Source: Herbaspirillum hiltneri N3 (GTDB lineage Bacteria > Pseudomonadota > Gammaproteobacteria > Burkholderiales > Burkholderiaceae_D). Taken from it: DNA of 64,000 nt. Positions within the stretch are counted from its first letter, which is position 1; every line of letters starts with the position of its first letter. A model generated the notes under the pieces. That model saw only the letters and a program-made list of their open reading frames with translations. It was not told where the DNA came from and searched no databases. Positions 1 to 10,121 of this stretch are shown one piece after another. The DNA is taken from assembly GCF_001267925.1 (NCBI RefSeq), contig NZ_CP011409.1:4092001-4156000 (forward strand), written 5' to 3'. Both the position numbers and the translations under genes were made by a program.

Positions 1-2
1 AA

Positions 3-707
3 CTGCTGATGCTGGTGCTGTATCCGACCGTGATCGCGCCGCTGTTCAACAAGTTCACGCCGCTCGACGACGACAGCCTGCGTGCGCGCATCGAGAGCCT
101 GATGCAGCGCGTCGGCTTCGCCTCCAAGGGCTTGTTCGTCATGGACGGCTCCAAGCGCAGCGCGCACGGCAACGCTTACTTCTCGGGCTTTGGCGCGGGT
201 AAGCGCATCGTGTTTTTCGACACGCTGCTGGCGCGCCTGGCGCCGCACGAAATCGAAGCAGTGCTGGCGCATGAGCTGGGCCATTTCAAACTCAAGCACA
301 TCGTCAAACGCATCGGCGTGATGTTCGCCATCTCGCTGGCTTTCCTGGCGCTGCTGGGCTATCTGAAGGGCCAGGCGTGGTTCTACACCGGCCTGGGCGT
401 GAATCCGCTGCTGTTCGGCAACAACGATGCGATGGCGCTGATCCTGTTCATGCTGGCGCTGCCGATTTTCACTTTCCTGCTGTCGCCGCTGTCGTCGCTG
501 TCGTCGCGCAAGCACGAGTTCGAAGCCGATGCTTTCGCCGCCCGGCACACCAACGCGCAAGACCTGGTGTCGGCGCTGGTCAAGCTGTATGAGGACAATG
601 CCTCGACGCTGACGCCGGATCCGCTGCATTCCGCCTTCTACGATTCGCATCCGCCCGCCTCGCTGCGGATAGGAAAACTGCACGACACACTGAACGCGGC
701 ACATTAA
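3..707 (+). CDS. M48 (Ste24/CaaX-type) zinc metallopeptidase, 3' part
   Basis: This is the C-terminal part of a membrane zinc endopeptidase of family M48A. The reading frame is open to the left edge, so the start and the N-terminal membrane segments lie outside the window; about 180 residues are probably missing compared with the usual ~415. The zinc motif HELGH is encoded at 270-284, inside the family context VLAHELGHFKLKH. The third ligand is the Glu of HEFEAD at about 513-530. Two hydrophobic helices lie between them, as in Ste24-like enzymes. Members of the family cleave membrane or misfolded proteins; the bacterial substrates are not well defined. It is followed 10 bp later by phhB and then rsgA, probably in one transcript. 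Confidence 0.88.
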   Translation: MLMLVLYPTVIAPLFNKFTPLDDDSLRARIESLMQRVGFASKGLFVMDGSKRSAHGNAYFSGFGAGKRIVFFDTLLARLAPHEIEAVLAHELGHFKLKHIVKRIGVMFAISLAFLALLGYLKGQAWFYTGLGVNPLLFGNNDAMALILFMLALPIFTFLLSPLSSLSSRKHEFEADAFAARHTNAQDLVSALVKLYEDNASTLTPDPLHSAFYDSHPPASLRIGKLHDTLNAAH

Positions 708-717
708 GGAGCACGCC

Positions 718-1071
718 ATGACACTGACAACCCAAACCCTGCTGGCGCAGAAAAGCCAGCATCAGGTCGCGGCCCTCGACGATGCCGGCATCCAGCAGTA
801 TCTGCCGCTGGTGCCGGGATGGGCACTGGACCAAGGCAAGCTGGTCAAGTCGTTTTCCTTCCAGGATTACCACGAGACGCTGGCGTTCGTGAATGCGATC
901 GCCTACGTCATCCACGCCGAAGACCATCATCCGGAACTGGTCGTGACCTACAACCGCTGTGTCGCGAAGTTCGATACGCATAGCGTCAACGAAGGACGCG
1001 GCGGTTTGTCGATCAACGATTTCATCTGCGCCGCCAAGGTGGATGCGATTTTCCACCAGACGTTTTCCTGA
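718..1071 (+). CDS. phhB: 4a-hydroxytetrahydrobiopterin dehydratase (PCD/DCoH family)
   Basis: This 117-residue protein belongs to the pterin-4a-carbinolamine dehydratase family, which recycles the pterin cofactor after phenylalanine hydroxylation. The family signature is visible: [14 protein letters not shown] at about residues 68-81, then a conserved FDTHS and GLSINDF near residue 100. The start follows an AGGAG ribosome site with good spacing (708-714). The stop codon lies 2 bp before the rsgA start, so the two are translationally close. No phenylalanine hydroxylase gene is seen here, so the physiological partner is outside the window, or the protein has a general pterin role. Confidence 0.93.
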   Translation: MTLTTQTLLAQKSQHQVAALDDAGIQQYLPLVPGWALDQGKLVKSFSFQDYHETLAFVNAIAYVIHAEDHHPELVVTYNRCVAKFDTHSVNEGRGGLSINDFICAAKVDAIFHQTFS

Positions 1072-1073
1072 GC

Positions 1074-1979
1074 ATGGCTGCAAGTAAAAATACAGTCGAA
1101 ATCGGCACCGTCATCGCTGCGCATGGCCGTCATTACCTCGCGCAAGTCGGCGAAGAGAAACTGCAATGCGTCACCCGCGGCAAGAAAAGCGACGTCGCGG
1201 TGGGCGACAAAGTCAACCTCAAACGCACGTCGGCGAATCAGGCCGTCATCGAATCCATCGGCGAACGCAAGACGCTGCTGTATCGCTCCGATCAATACAA
1301 ATCGAAACTGCTGGCCGCCAACGTCACGCAGCTGTTCATCGTGGTGGCGACGGAACCAGGGTTCACGGACGACCTGATTTCGCGGGCGCTGGTCGCGGCG
1401 GAGTCGGCCGGCGTCGACGCGCATATCGTCCTCAATAAAACCGACATCGTCGCCGCCCTGCCGAAGACACGCGAACGGCTGCAGGTCTATCGCAAGCTCG
1501 GCTATCCGATCCACGAAGTCTCGGCCCAGGCGGAGCCGGACGCTACACGCGACGCGTTCCTCGTGCTCCTGCAGGGCAAGTCGACCATCCTGATCGGCCA
1601 GTCGGGGATGGGCAAGTCGTCGCTAATCAACCTGATCGTGCCGGACGCCGACATCGCCGTGCGCGAAATCTCCGCCGCGCTCGACACCGGCAAGCACACC
1701 ACGACCTTCACGCGCCTGTATACGATGAGCGACGATACGGCGGTGATCGATTCCCCGGGTTTTCAGGAATTCGGTTTGTACCAGTTGAGCGAAGGCATGC
1801 TGGAACGCGCCTTCCGCGAATTCGCGCCACATCTGGGCAAATGCAAATTCTATAACTGCCATCACCTGACCGAGCCGGGTTGCGCCGTGCTGGCAGCCGT
1901 CGAAAGCGGAGAAATCGCGCCGATGCGGCATCAGCTGTACGCGCAATTGCTGCATGAGTCATCGCAGAAACTGTACTGA
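1074..1979 (+). CDS. rsgA: ribosome small-subunit-dependent GTPase A
   Basis: RsgA is a circularly permuted GTPase that acts late in 30S subunit maturation. The 301-residue protein has an N-terminal OB-fold region. The permuted G motifs follow: G4 NKTD near residue 121, then the P-loop GQSGMGKSS near 174, a TTT switch I near 209 and DSPG (G3) near 226. The C-terminal zinc knuckle has the Cys...Cys-His...Cys pattern at about 257-270 ([14 protein letters not shown]). Length and motif order are normal for the family. A strong terminator follows. Confidence 0.97.
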   Translation: MAASKNTVEIGTVIAAHGRHYLAQVGEEKLQCVTRGKKSDVAVGDKVNLKRTSANQAVIESIGERKTLLYRSDQYKSKLLAANVTQLFIVVATEPGFTDDLISRALVAAESAGVDAHIVLNKTDIVAALPKTRERLQVYRKLGYPIHEVSAQAEPDATRDAFLVLLQGKSTILIGQSGMGKSSLINLIVPDADIAVREISAALDTGKHTTTFTRLYTMSDDTAVIDSPGFQEFGLYQLSEGMLERAFREFAPHLGKCKFYNCHHLTEPGCAVLAAVESGEIAPMRHQLYAQLLHESSQKLY

Positions 1980-1997
1980 CCGTCGCCATCCCGACGT

Positions 1998-2029
1998 AAA
2001 AAGCCGCCCGGAATGGAGCGGCTTTTTTA
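1998..2029. terminator. bidirectional intrinsic terminator between rsgA and the receptor gene
   Basis: Arms AAAAAGCCGC and GCGGCTTTTTT flank a short loop. The A-run and T-run on either side allow termination of both convergent genes, rsgA on plus and the TonB receptor on minus. Confidence 0.85.
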
Positions 2030-2045
2030 TTGCGCGCGACAATGT

Positions 2046-4187
2046 TCAGAACCTGTAGGCCGCACTCAACAAAGCGCTGCGCGGTGTGCCCGGCATAATC
2101 TGCGACAAGCCGGTTGAGGTCGCGTAATAACTGCGGTTGGTCAGGTTGGTGACGGCCAGCGTGAGTTCGACCTGGGGGAAACGGTAGCCGGCCTTGGCGT
2201 CCCAGCGGGTGTAGGCCGGCAGGTCGAGCTGGTTGGCGATGTCGACATAGCGCGAACCTTCATGGATCACGCCCGTTTCCGCGAAGAACCCCTGCGCCGG
2301 CGCATAGCTGATGAACAGACTGCCGTTGGCGCTGGAGACGCCGGCCGAGCGCTTGCCCTGCACGTTGACGCCGCAGGCTGCGCACGACTTCGCTTCAACA
2401 ATACGCGCTTTCTGCACGCTGAAGCCGCTGCGGATGAACCAGTCCGTCGCCAGTTGGCCATTGATGCCCAGCTCGACGCCGCGGTTGCGTTCCAGCCCGG
2501 TCAGCACGAACAAATCGGGACTTGAAGAAACCTGGGTGCGGCGGTTATACAGATCGAGTTGAAAGACTGCCAGCGTGGTGCTGATCTTCTTGTCGAACCA
2601 TTCGCTCTTGACGCCGGCTTCGAGCTGTCGGCTGAACTGGGGATCGAGCGCATTGACGTTGCTGCCGGCGCTTGCCGTACTCAGACTGATGGTGTCGGCG
2701 CCGCCCGGCGGGATGAAGTTCTTGCTATAGGACGCGTAGAAACTGTGCGCCGCCAGCGGCGACCATACCACGCCCAGACGCGGATTGAGCGCCGTCGTGG
2801 TACGCCGCGCGCGGCCGTTGTTGAGCAGGCTCAGCGAGTCCGCTTCGAAATGATCCCAGCGCAGCCCCGCCAGCAATTGCCACTGCGGCGACAGGCTGAT
2901 CTGATCCTGCGCATACAGCGCATGGCCGCGCGCGCGATGGATGCTGTCTGTATTGAGAGCGGGCGCGGCGCCGTTGTCCGGGCGGTTGTCGGGCGCCATC
3001 ATCGACACCGTGGAAGCGTTGGCGCGCCATAGCCGCGGATAGCGATTTTCGTTGCTATATTCGGCGCCGAACAGGAGTTGGTGCTGCACGCCGCCGGCAT
3101 CGAGCCTGCCTTCCAGTTCCAGATTGCCCTGCCAGTTGCGGTGTTGCAGATCCTGTTGCCAGCGCGAACGCGTGACACCGCTGTTGCCGATGCCGGTCAG
3201 GTTGCCGGCGAAGGTGTTGTCGAAGCGGCTGTCGAGATTGAGCTGGCTGAGTACGTTGCGGATCTTCCATTGCGCATCGAGCTTGTGTTCGAACGTCGAA
3301 CGGACGTAGGTGCTGGTGTCCTTGATGAAGTCGCGGCCGAGCGCGCCATAGGTCGTGGACCGAGGGGCCGGCGGCAGGAAATAAGCGCCGTTGGCGCGCC
3401 GGCCGGCAGGCATGCCGCGATCCGGCACGCGCTCGAATTCGCCTTGCTCGAGCTGCAGCAGCCAGCTGGTGCGCTGGTTGTCCCACTTGATCGACGGCGC
3501 CAGGTATTGCCGCGTGCTGTCGACGCCGTTCCGGAAACTGCCGGCATGGTCGCGCCCGGCGTTGATGCGCATGGCCCATTCTGCGGACAACACCTGATTC
3601 ACATCTGCCGCCGCGCCAATGCGGCCATAGCTGCCTGCAACCGCCCTGACGCTGCTTTGCACGTCATGACCGGGCTGCTTGCTGATGCGATTGATCACGC
3701 CGCCGCCGCTGCCGCGTCCGTACAGCACGGCGGCCGGTCCCTTGAGCACTTCCACCCGCTCGATGTTGCCGAGGCTGCGCACGTATTGCGCATCGTCGCG
3801 CACACCGTCGAGGAACACGTCACCCGCGCCGGCAAAGCCGCGGATGCGGAATGAATCGAAGCGCGTGTCGGAAGTGTTGGAGATGCCGGGCACGCCGCTG
3901 AGTGCATCGGCCAGGGTCTGCCCGCCGTAGGAAGCGACGTCGTCCACCCTGATGCTGTTGACGGTCTGCGGAATGTCGCGCACGTCGGCATCGGTTCTGG
4001 TGGCGGTATGGACGGACGCCGGGCGCGGATCGTAGTGACTGCGCTTGCTGCGGATTTCAATGGCGGGGAGATTGGCTACGTCGCTTCCGACGCTATCGGC
4101 TGCACAGGCATGGTCAAACCCCGACGCAAGGGAACAGACTGCAATTGCAAGTGGCCGAAGGCGCAAACGAGAGGAGGAAATGGACAT
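2046..4187 (-). CDS. TonB-dependent siderophore receptor (FhuE/FpvA-like)
   Basis: This is a 713-residue outer-membrane receptor for ferric siderophores, gated by TonB. Residues 1-29 look like a signal peptide ending in HACA. The plug domain follows (about 50-170), with IPQTVNSI, the FRIRGF element and VLKGPAAVLYGRGSGGGVIN typical of siderophore-type plugs. The rest is beta-barrel, ending in the usual C-terminal aromatic residue (YRF). The substrate cannot be read from sequence; homologues bind hydroxamate or mixed siderophores. A perfect Fur-type palindrome lies about 50 bp upstream. No siderophore synthesis or ABC uptake genes are adjacent, so it probably scavenges foreign siderophores. Confidence 0.93.
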   Translation of the reverse strand: MSISSSRLRLRPLAIAVCSLASGFDHACAADSVGSDVANLPAIEIRSKRSHYDPRPASVHTATRTDADVRDIPQTVNSIRVDDVASYGGQTLADALSGVPGISNTSDTRFDSFRIRGFAGAGDVFLDGVRDDAQYVRSLGNIERVEVLKGPAAVLYGRGSGGGVINRISKQPGHDVQSSVRAVAGSYGRIGAAADVNQVLSAEWAMRINAGRDHAGSFRNGVDSTRQYLAPSIKWDNQRTSWLLQLEQGEFERVPDRGMPAGRRANGAYFLPPAPRSTTYGALGRDFIKDTSTYVRSTFEHKLDAQWKIRNVLSQLNLDSRFDNTFAGNLTGIGNSGVTRSRWQQDLQHRNWQGNLELEGRLDAGGVQHQLLFGAEYSNENRYPRLWRANASTVSMMAPDNRPDNGAAPALNTDSIHRARGHALYAQDQISLSPQWQLLAGLRWDHFEADSLSLLNNGRARRTTTALNPRLGVVWSPLAAHSFYASYSKNFIPPGGADTISLSTASAGSNVNALDPQFSRQLEAGVKSEWFDKKISTTLAVFQLDLYNRRTQVSSSPDLFVLTGLERNRGVELGINGQLATDWFIRSGFSVQKARIVEAKSCAACGVNVQGKRSAGVSSANGSLFISYAPAQGFFAETGVIHEGSRYVDIANQLDLPAYTRWDAKAGYRFPQVELTLAVTNLTNRSYYATSTGLSQIMPGTPRSALLSAAYRF

Positions 4188-4238
4188 GTAGATTCACTTG
4201 ATGGGGGCTTGAAAGGAAGCGCATTCTAGTGAATTACA

Positions 4239-4253
4239 TGAGAATAATTCTCA
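4239..4253 (-). promoter_or_regulatory. Fur box upstream of the siderophore receptor
   Basis: TGAGAAT-A-ATTCTCA is a perfect 7-1-7 inverted repeat, the core Fur layout. It lies about 52 bp before the receptor start codon, in an AT-rich promoter region. Iron repression of the receptor is inferred. Confidence 0.82.
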
Positions 4254-4479
4254 TTTTAAACGATGATAATGCTGAATCTGGCGATAAATCACAAAACTTC
4301 CAGATACATACCGAGGAAGCTCAATTCAAAAACAAAAAAAGTCCGGATTGAATTGCAAGAAAGGCAAGTTTTCAGACATTCGCGAGTTCTCTCCTTGCGC
4401 CGCAAGCCTGCATACCCACGCCTCTTGCAAGTTGGCCCTCTCATGCCTGCTTTTGGGTATCTTTTTGCCCCGAATCCCT
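4254..4479. other. intergenic region between the receptor promoter and argF, no gene seen
   Basis: This AT-rich stretch has no convincing coding frame. It holds an 8-bp inverted repeat CAATTCAA/TTGAATTG around 4320-4360. Short open frames on both strands lack a ribosome site and any recognisable protein, so I do not call a gene. Confidence 0.5.
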
Positions 4480-4485
4480 TATAAT
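4480..4485 (+). promoter_or_regulatory. candidate argF -10 element
   Basis: A perfect TATAAT is present, with no good TTGACA-like hexamer at 16-18 bp upstream. Transcription from it would start near 4492, only about 12 bp before the hairpin at 4504-4529. Confidence 0.4.
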
Positions 4486-4503
4486 TGAAGCAGTTACAAC
4501 AAT

Positions 4504-4536
4504 CGGCGGCAGGCGCCCACTGGCCGCCGTTTTTAT
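4504..4536 (+). terminator. terminator-like hairpin abutting the argF start codon
   Basis: A 7-bp GC stem, CGGCGGC (4504-4510) with GCCGCCG (4523-4529), and a 12-nt loop are followed directly by TTTTTATTT. The ATG of argF begins at 4539, so the U-tract replaces the Shine-Dalgarno region. It could be an attenuator for argF. Confidence 0.7.
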
Positions 4537-4538
4537 TT

Positions 4539-5453
4539 ATGGCAATCAAACACTACCTGCAGTTTTCCGACTTTACGCTTGATGAGTATGAGTACGTGAT
4601 CGAGCGGTCGCGTGTGATTAAACGCAAATTCAAAAACTACGAGCCGCATCACTCGCTGGCCGATCGCACGCTGGTCATGGTCTTCGAGAAGAATTCCACA
4701 CGCACCCGCCTGTCCTTCGAAGCCGGCATGCACCAGCTCGGCGGCGCGGCGATCTACCTCAACACCCGCGACAGCCAGCTCGGCCGCGGCGAGCCGATCG
4801 AAGACGCTGCACAGGTGATGTCGCGCATGTGCGACGTCATCATGATCCGCACCTTCGGCCAGGAAATCATCGACCGCTTCGCCGCCTATTCGCGCGTGCC
4901 GGTCATCAACGGCCTGACCAACGAGCAGCATCCCTGCCAGGTACTGGCCGATGTGTTCACCTACATCGAGCAACGCGGTTCGATCAAGGACAAGGTCGTG
5001 GCCTGGATCGGCGACGCCAACAACATGCTGTATTCGTGGCTGCAAGCCGCCGAAGTGTTCGGCTTCCACGTCAACGTCTCGACGCCGAAAGGCTACGATA
5101 TCGATATGAAGCAGGTCAGCCCTGGCAACCGACGCTACACCTTCTTCGCCAATCCGGCCGATGCCTGCCAGGACGCCGATCTGGTGACGACCGACGTCTG
5201 GACCAGCATGGGTTACGAAGATGAAAACGCTGCGCGCCTGAAAGCCTTTGACGGCTGGATCGTCGATCAGGCCAAGATGGCGCGTGCACGCAAGGACGCC
5301 TTGTTCATGCACTGCCTGCCGGCGCATCGCGGCGAGGAAGTTTCCGCCGAAGTCATCGACGGTCCGCAATCGGTGGTTTGGGAAGAAGCCGAAAACCGCC
5401 TGCATGTGCAAAAGGCATTGCTCGAATATCTCGTCCTGGGGAAAGTAGCATGA
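4539..5453 (+). CDS. argF: ornithine carbamoyltransferase
   Basis: ArgF makes citrulline from ornithine and carbamoyl phosphate in arginine synthesis. The 304-residue protein shows the carbamoyl-phosphate motif STRTRLSF (about 52-60), the HPCQ motif near residue 130, and the ornithine-side motif HCLPAHRGEE near 257. The start MAIKHYLQFSDF fits the family length; a longer frame from a TTG at 4485 would run through the hairpin and lacks conservation. There is no Shine-Dalgarno in front of the ATG. The stop overlaps the next start (ATGA), so argF is coupled to the VOC gene, with argG and ppnP downstream. Confidence 0.97.
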   Translation: MAIKHYLQFSDFTLDEYEYVIERSRVIKRKFKNYEPHHSLADRTLVMVFEKNSTRTRLSFEAGMHQLGGAAIYLNTRDSQLGRGEPIEDAAQVMSRMCDVIMIRTFGQEIIDRFAAYSRVPVINGLTNEQHPCQVLADVFTYIEQRGSIKDKVVAWIGDANNMLYSWLQAAEVFGFHVNVSTPKGYDIDMKQVSPGNRRYTFFANPADACQDADLVTTDVWTSMGYEDENAARLKAFDGWIVDQAKMARARKDALFMHCLPAHRGEEVSAEVIDGPQSVVWEEAENRLHVQKALLEYLVLGKVA

Positions 5454-5848
5454 TCGACCATGCCGGCTTTACTCCTTCCGATTACGATCGCACCAAGGCG
5501 TTTTATACCCAGGCATTGGCGCCCATCGGCTACACATTGCTGATGGAGTTGCCCGCGTCGGTCACTGGCGACACCGACGTTGCCGGTTTCGGCGAAGCAC
5601 CCAAGCCTGATTTCTGGCTGGCGCGTGCCACCGCCGGCAAGCCGGCGCACAGCCCGACGCTGCATTTCGCCTTTCGCGTGAATTCGCGAGGCCCGGTCGA
5701 CGCCTTTTACCAGGCCGCCCTGCAAGCCGGCGGCAAGGACAACGGCGCTCCCGGCATTCGTGCGCATTACCACCCCGATTACTACAGCGCCTTCGTCCGC
5801 GATCCGGACGGGCACAACATCGAAGTTGTCTGCCACGCGCCCGCGTAG
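5450..5848 (+). CDS. VOC (glyoxalase/bleomycin-resistance fold) family protein
   Basis: A 132-residue single-domain VOC protein of unknown substrate. It begins MIDHAGFTPSDYDRTKAFY, the usual first beta-alpha unit, and has the C-terminal pattern AFVRDPDGHNIEVVCH, in which the Glu is a typical metal ligand of the fold. It starts inside the argF stop codon (ATGA overlap) and lies 54 bp before argG, so it is co-expressed with arginine synthesis. A link to arginine metabolism is suggested only by position. Confidence 0.88.
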   Translation: MIDHAGFTPSDYDRTKAFYTQALAPIGYTLLMELPASVTGDTDVAGFGEAPKPDFWLARATAGKPAHSPTLHFAFRVNSRGPVDAFYQAALQAGGKDNGAPGIRAHYHPDYYSAFVRDPDGHNIEVVCHAPA

Positions 5849-7243
<1,395 letters not shown>

Positions 7244-7274
7244 TTACGCAACCTCTCAACGGAACCAAGACAAC

Positions 7275-7589
7275 ATGACGACTCAATTCGACAACGTTAC
7301 CGTCCTCAAAAAGGGCAATGTTTACTTTGACGGCAAGTGCGTTTCGCATACCGTGATTTTCGCCGACGGCACCAAGAAGACGCTGGGCGTAATCCTGCCC
7401 TCGTCGCTGACGTTCAACACCGGCGCACCGGAAATCATGGAAATCAATGGCGGCAGTTGCAACGTCCGCCTGAAGGGCGAAGACGCCTGGAAGACCTATG
7501 CGGCCGGCACCAGCTTCAACGTTCCGGGCGACTCCAGCTTCGAGATCGAAGTGACCGAGACGGTGGATTACGTCTGCCACTTCGGTTAA
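7275..7589 (+). CDS. ppnP: pyrimidine/purine nucleoside phosphorylase (DUF1255, YaiE type)
   Basis: This 104-residue cupin-fold protein matches the PpnP family, which splits nucleosides with phosphate into base and ribose-1-phosphate. Recognisable features are the start [21 protein letters not shown], the central [11 protein letters not shown], and the C-terminal [13 protein letters not shown] with a final YVCHFG. The length is normal. It is the last gene of the argF-argG transcript, closed by a strong terminator. Confidence 0.93.
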   Translation: MTTQFDNVTVLKKGNVYFDGKCVSHTVIFADGTKKTLGVILPSSLTFNTGAPEIMEINGGSCNVRLKGEDAWKTYAAGTSFNVPGDSSFEIEVTETVDYVCHFG

Positions 7590-7608
7590 TCGCCGGAACG
7601 CAGCAAAC

Positions 7609-7643
7609 AAAAACGCGGCCAGGTTTTCCTGGCCGCGTTTTTG
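7609..7643. terminator. bidirectional terminator between ppnP and murB
   Basis: A perfect stem, AAAACGCGGCCAGG with CCTGGCCGCGTTTT, has a small loop and A- and T-runs on both flanks. It ends both convergent units. Confidence 0.9.
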
Positions 7644-7673
7644 TTTGCGTGTCGCTTTTCTCCGTGAACCGGA

Positions 7674-8699
7674 TCAGATAAACACCGGCTCCGGTTCCAG
7701 CTTCACGCCGAATCTGGCCTGCACATCCGCCTGGATGGCCTGTGCCAATGCCGCGATTTCCTTGCCGCTGGCGCCGCCTTTGTTGACCAGCACCAGCGCC
7801 TGCTTTTCATACACGCCGGCCGCACCCAGCGACCTGCCCTTCCAGCCGCACTGATCGATCAGCCAGCCGGCAGCCAGCTTGTAGCCGCCATCGGGCTGCG
7901 GATAACTCACTAGTTGCGGATGTTGCGCCAGCAAGGCTTCGCGCTGCTGCGCCGGCACGATGGGGTTCTTGAAGAAGCTGCCGGCGTTGCCGATCTGCGC
8001 CGGATCGGGCAGCTTGCGCGTGCGGATCGCAATCACCGCGTCGGCAATGTCGCGCGGCGACGGCACGGTGATTTGCCGCAGCGACAATTCCTGCATGACG
8101 TCGGCATAATTCATATTGGCTTGCCATTGCTTGGGCAAGCCAAACGTCACGTCGAGCACCACGGCGCGGTCGCGCAGTTCCTGTTTGAAAACACTGTCCC
8201 GGTAAGCGAACCGGCACGCGGCATTGTCGAGCGTAAATGTCTTGCCGTCGATGAAATCGAAAGCCGTCAGGCTGTGAAAGCGATCTTTCACTTCAATCCC
8301 GTAAGCGCCGATGTTCTGAATCGGCGCCGCCCCGACGCTGCCGGGGATCAGGGACAGGTTCTCCAATCCGCCAAGGCCGAGATCGAGGGTCCACTGCACG
8401 AAACGATGCCAGTTTTCGCCGGCGGCGGCGGTCACGTACACAAAGGTTTCGTCCTCGCCGACAATACGCATGCCGGCGCTGCGCATGTGGAGCACCAGGC
8501 CTGCGAAATCCTGCGTCAGCAGCAGATTGCTGCCGCCGCCGAGGACCAGGCGCGGCAGCACCGACAATTCCTTGTCGTTTTTTACCGCGAGCAAAGTATC
8601 GGCGTCATCGACCGTCAAATAGGCGGCCGCCTTGGCGTCAATGCCGAAGGTATTGAGATGGCGCAGGGAGAAATCGCGCTGAACTGGAATGGGAAACAT
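7674..8699 (-). CDS. murB: UDP-N-acetylenolpyruvoylglucosamine reductase
   Basis: MurB is the FAD/NADPH enzyme making UDP-MurNAc, the second committed step of peptidoglycan synthesis. The 341-residue protein has the FAD-binding stretches VLGGGSNLLL and GSVGAAPIQNIGAYG, the YRDSVFK element of type I enzymes, and the catalytic-serine motif NAGSFFKNP. I chose MFPIPVQRDFSLRHLNTFG as the start because homology begins there; the open frame runs 57 codons further upstream into the promoter region. A TATAAT lies only 9 bp before the ATG, with no clear Shine-Dalgarno, so the mRNA may be nearly leaderless. Confidence 0.95.
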   Translation of the reverse strand: MFPIPVQRDFSLRHLNTFGIDAKAAAYLTVDDADTLLAVKNDKELSVLPRLVLGGGSNLLLTQDFAGLVLHMRSAGMRIVGEDETFVYVTAAAGENWHRFVQWTLDLGLGGLENLSLIPGSVGAAPIQNIGAYGIEVKDRFHSLTAFDFIDGKTFTLDNAACRFAYRDSVFKQELRDRAVVLDVTFGLPKQWQANMNYADVMQELSLRQITVPSPRDIADAVIAIRTRKLPDPAQIGNAGSFFKNPIVPAQQREALLAQHPQLVSYPQPDGGYKLAAGWLIDQCGWKGRSLGAAGVYEKQALVLVNKGGASGKEIAALAQAIQADVQARFGVKLEPEPVFI

Positions 8700-8708
8700 A
8701 AGCGCAGG

Positions 8709-8714
8709 ATTATA
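8709..8714 (-). promoter_or_regulatory. candidate murB -10 element
   Basis: TATAAT on the minus strand ends 9 bp before the murB ATG. No good -35 is seen. It implies a 5' leader of only a few bases. Confidence 0.4.
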
Positions 8715-8863
8715 GCCTGCCCGACGGCTTGTTCCACGTGCAGACACGGCGCGGGCATAGCCGCAAAGCCGGTTGTCCGTTAAAATCACATCTTTCGGGT
8801 GCAAGCGCCCTGTCTCAGTTTTTCCCACCTTGCGCGCGCCCACAGGATATAAAGGAAATCGCC

Positions 8864-9349
8864 ATGCCATCGTTTGATACCGTCTCCGAAGCCAATCTGG
8901 TTGAAGTCAAGAATGCCAACGACCAGGCCAACAAGGAAATCACCACCCGCTTCGACTTCAAGGGCAGCGACGCCCGCGTCGAACTGAAAGAGCGCGAGCT
9001 GACCGCCTACGCCGACTCGGAATTCCAGCTCAGCCAGGTGACCGACGTGCTGACCAACAAGATGACCAAGCGCAACGTCGACGTGCGCTTCCTCGACTAC
9101 GGCAAGATTGAAAAGATCGGCGGCGACAAGGTCAAGCAAGTGATCAAGATCAAGAACGGCATCGAGACCGAAGATGCGAAGAAGATCGTGCGCGTCATCA
9201 AGGACAGCAAGATGAAGGTGCAGGCCAGCATCCAGGGCGACGCCGTGCGCGTGACCGGCGCCAAGCGCGACGACCTGCAGGCCGCCATGGCGATGCTGCG
9301 CAAGGAGATCAAGGATCTGCCGCTGGAATTCAATAACTTCCGCGATTGA
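8864..9349 (+). CDS. yajQ: YajQ-family cyclic-di-GMP/nucleotide-binding protein
   Basis: A 161-residue cytoplasmic protein of two ferredoxin-like domains. The family start [18 protein letters not shown] is present, then [20 protein letters not shown] and the C-terminal FNNFRD. Homologues bind c-di-GMP or nucleotides and affect virulence and phage transcription in other genera; the role here is not shown. A clear AAAGGAAAT ribosome site fixes the start, and a longer frame upstream is not needed. It is divergent from murB and ends at a strong terminator. Confidence 0.94.
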   Translation: MPSFDTVSEANLVEVKNANDQANKEITTRFDFKGSDARVELKERELTAYADSEFQLSQVTDVLTNKMTKRNVDVRFLDYGKIEKIGGDKVKQVIKIKNGIETEDAKKIVRVIKDSKMKVQASIQGDAVRVTGAKRDDLQAAMAMLRKEIKDLPLEFNNFRD

Positions 9350-9415
9350 TCTTCTGAAGTTGGGGGAGTGAGCTTGTGACGTGAACTTATGACGTGAGTT
9401 CATGAAGCAGCAATA

Positions 9416-9446
9416 GAAAAACGCCGGTGCATGCCGGCGTTTTTTC
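9416..9446. terminator. intrinsic terminator after yajQ (also usable by the minus-strand gene)
   Basis: The stem AAAACGCCGG/CCGGCGTTTT has a TGCATG-type loop, an A-run on the left and six T on the right. Confidence 0.85.
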
Positions 9447-9469
9447 ATTGCAGCGCACGTTGCCGCACG

Positions 9470-9964
9470 TTACGGGCCGCATTGCAGCTTCTGTTCCTTG
9501 CTCATGTTGTCCATCCCCTCCTTGATCTCGGCAGGCGACAGATCTCGCTGGTGCGTGGCAATCGACCAGCGATGACCGAACGGGTCTTCGAGCTGGCCGT
9601 AGCGGTCGCCCCAGAACATGTCGGACAGCGGCAGCTTGACCGTGGCGCCAGCCGACTGCGCCTGAGCAAACACGGCATCGGCGTCTTCCACGTAAAGATG
9701 GATGGTGACCGGCGAACCACCCAGAAGGTGCGGACCGCGCGAGCCCCACTCGGGCATTTCATCGACCAGCATCAATGACGAATCGCCGATGCGCACCATG
9801 GCATGCATGAGCTTGCCGTCGGGGCCCGGCAGGCGAGCCAGTTCGATGGCGCCGAAAGCCTGTTTGTAGAATTCAATCGCCTGCGCAGCGCCCGCGCAGA
9901 CCAGATGCGGCGTCAGCGTGTGCATGCCGTCGGGGATCGCCTTGACTTGGGAAGGATTGGCCAT
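9470..9964 (-). CDS. PhnB-like VOC family protein
   Basis: A 164-residue glyoxalase-fold protein of the PhnB/YdhE-like group: TPHLVCAGAAQAIEFYKQAFGA at the N-terminus, then MHAMVRIGDSSLMLVDE, then FWGDRYGQLEDPFGHRWSIATH. The last part is the hallmark of this subgroup. Enzyme activity is not known for most members. The C-terminal tail (residues 140-164) is a short helix-like extension after the fold. An AAAGGAGA ribosome site precedes the ATG. It is a monocistronic minus-strand gene. Confidence 0.88.
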   Translation of the reverse strand: MANPSQVKAIPDGMHTLTPHLVCAGAAQAIEFYKQAFGAIELARLPGPDGKLMHAMVRIGDSSLMLVDEMPEWGSRGPHLLGGSPVTIHLYVEDADAVFAQAQSAGATVKLPLSDMFWGDRYGQLEDPFGHRWSIATHQRDLSPAEIKEGMDNMSKEQKLQCGP

Positions 9965-10060
9965 GCTTGTCTCCTTTTGATGAAATCAGGACGCTCATTG
10001 TGCGCCCTGTGCCTCAAAAATCAAGTTGACGGAATGCCAAGCCAACATACAGTGCCGGAA

Positions 10061-10092
10061 TGAAAAGAAGCCCCGACATGCGGAGCTTCTTG
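10061..10092 (-). terminator. aroG intrinsic terminator
   Basis: Reading on the minus strand, AAGAAGCTCC pairs with GGGGCTTCTT (one G-U pair) and is followed by a short T-run. It lies about 30 bp after the aroG stop. Confidence 0.75.
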
Positions 10093-10121
10093 TTCTGCCT
10101 GCAACTACATTCCAAGGGTTC

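Noticed and set aside
4263..4484. A 73-codon frame between the receptor and argF
   Set aside because: No ribosome site and no recognisable protein; it runs through the argF promoter region.
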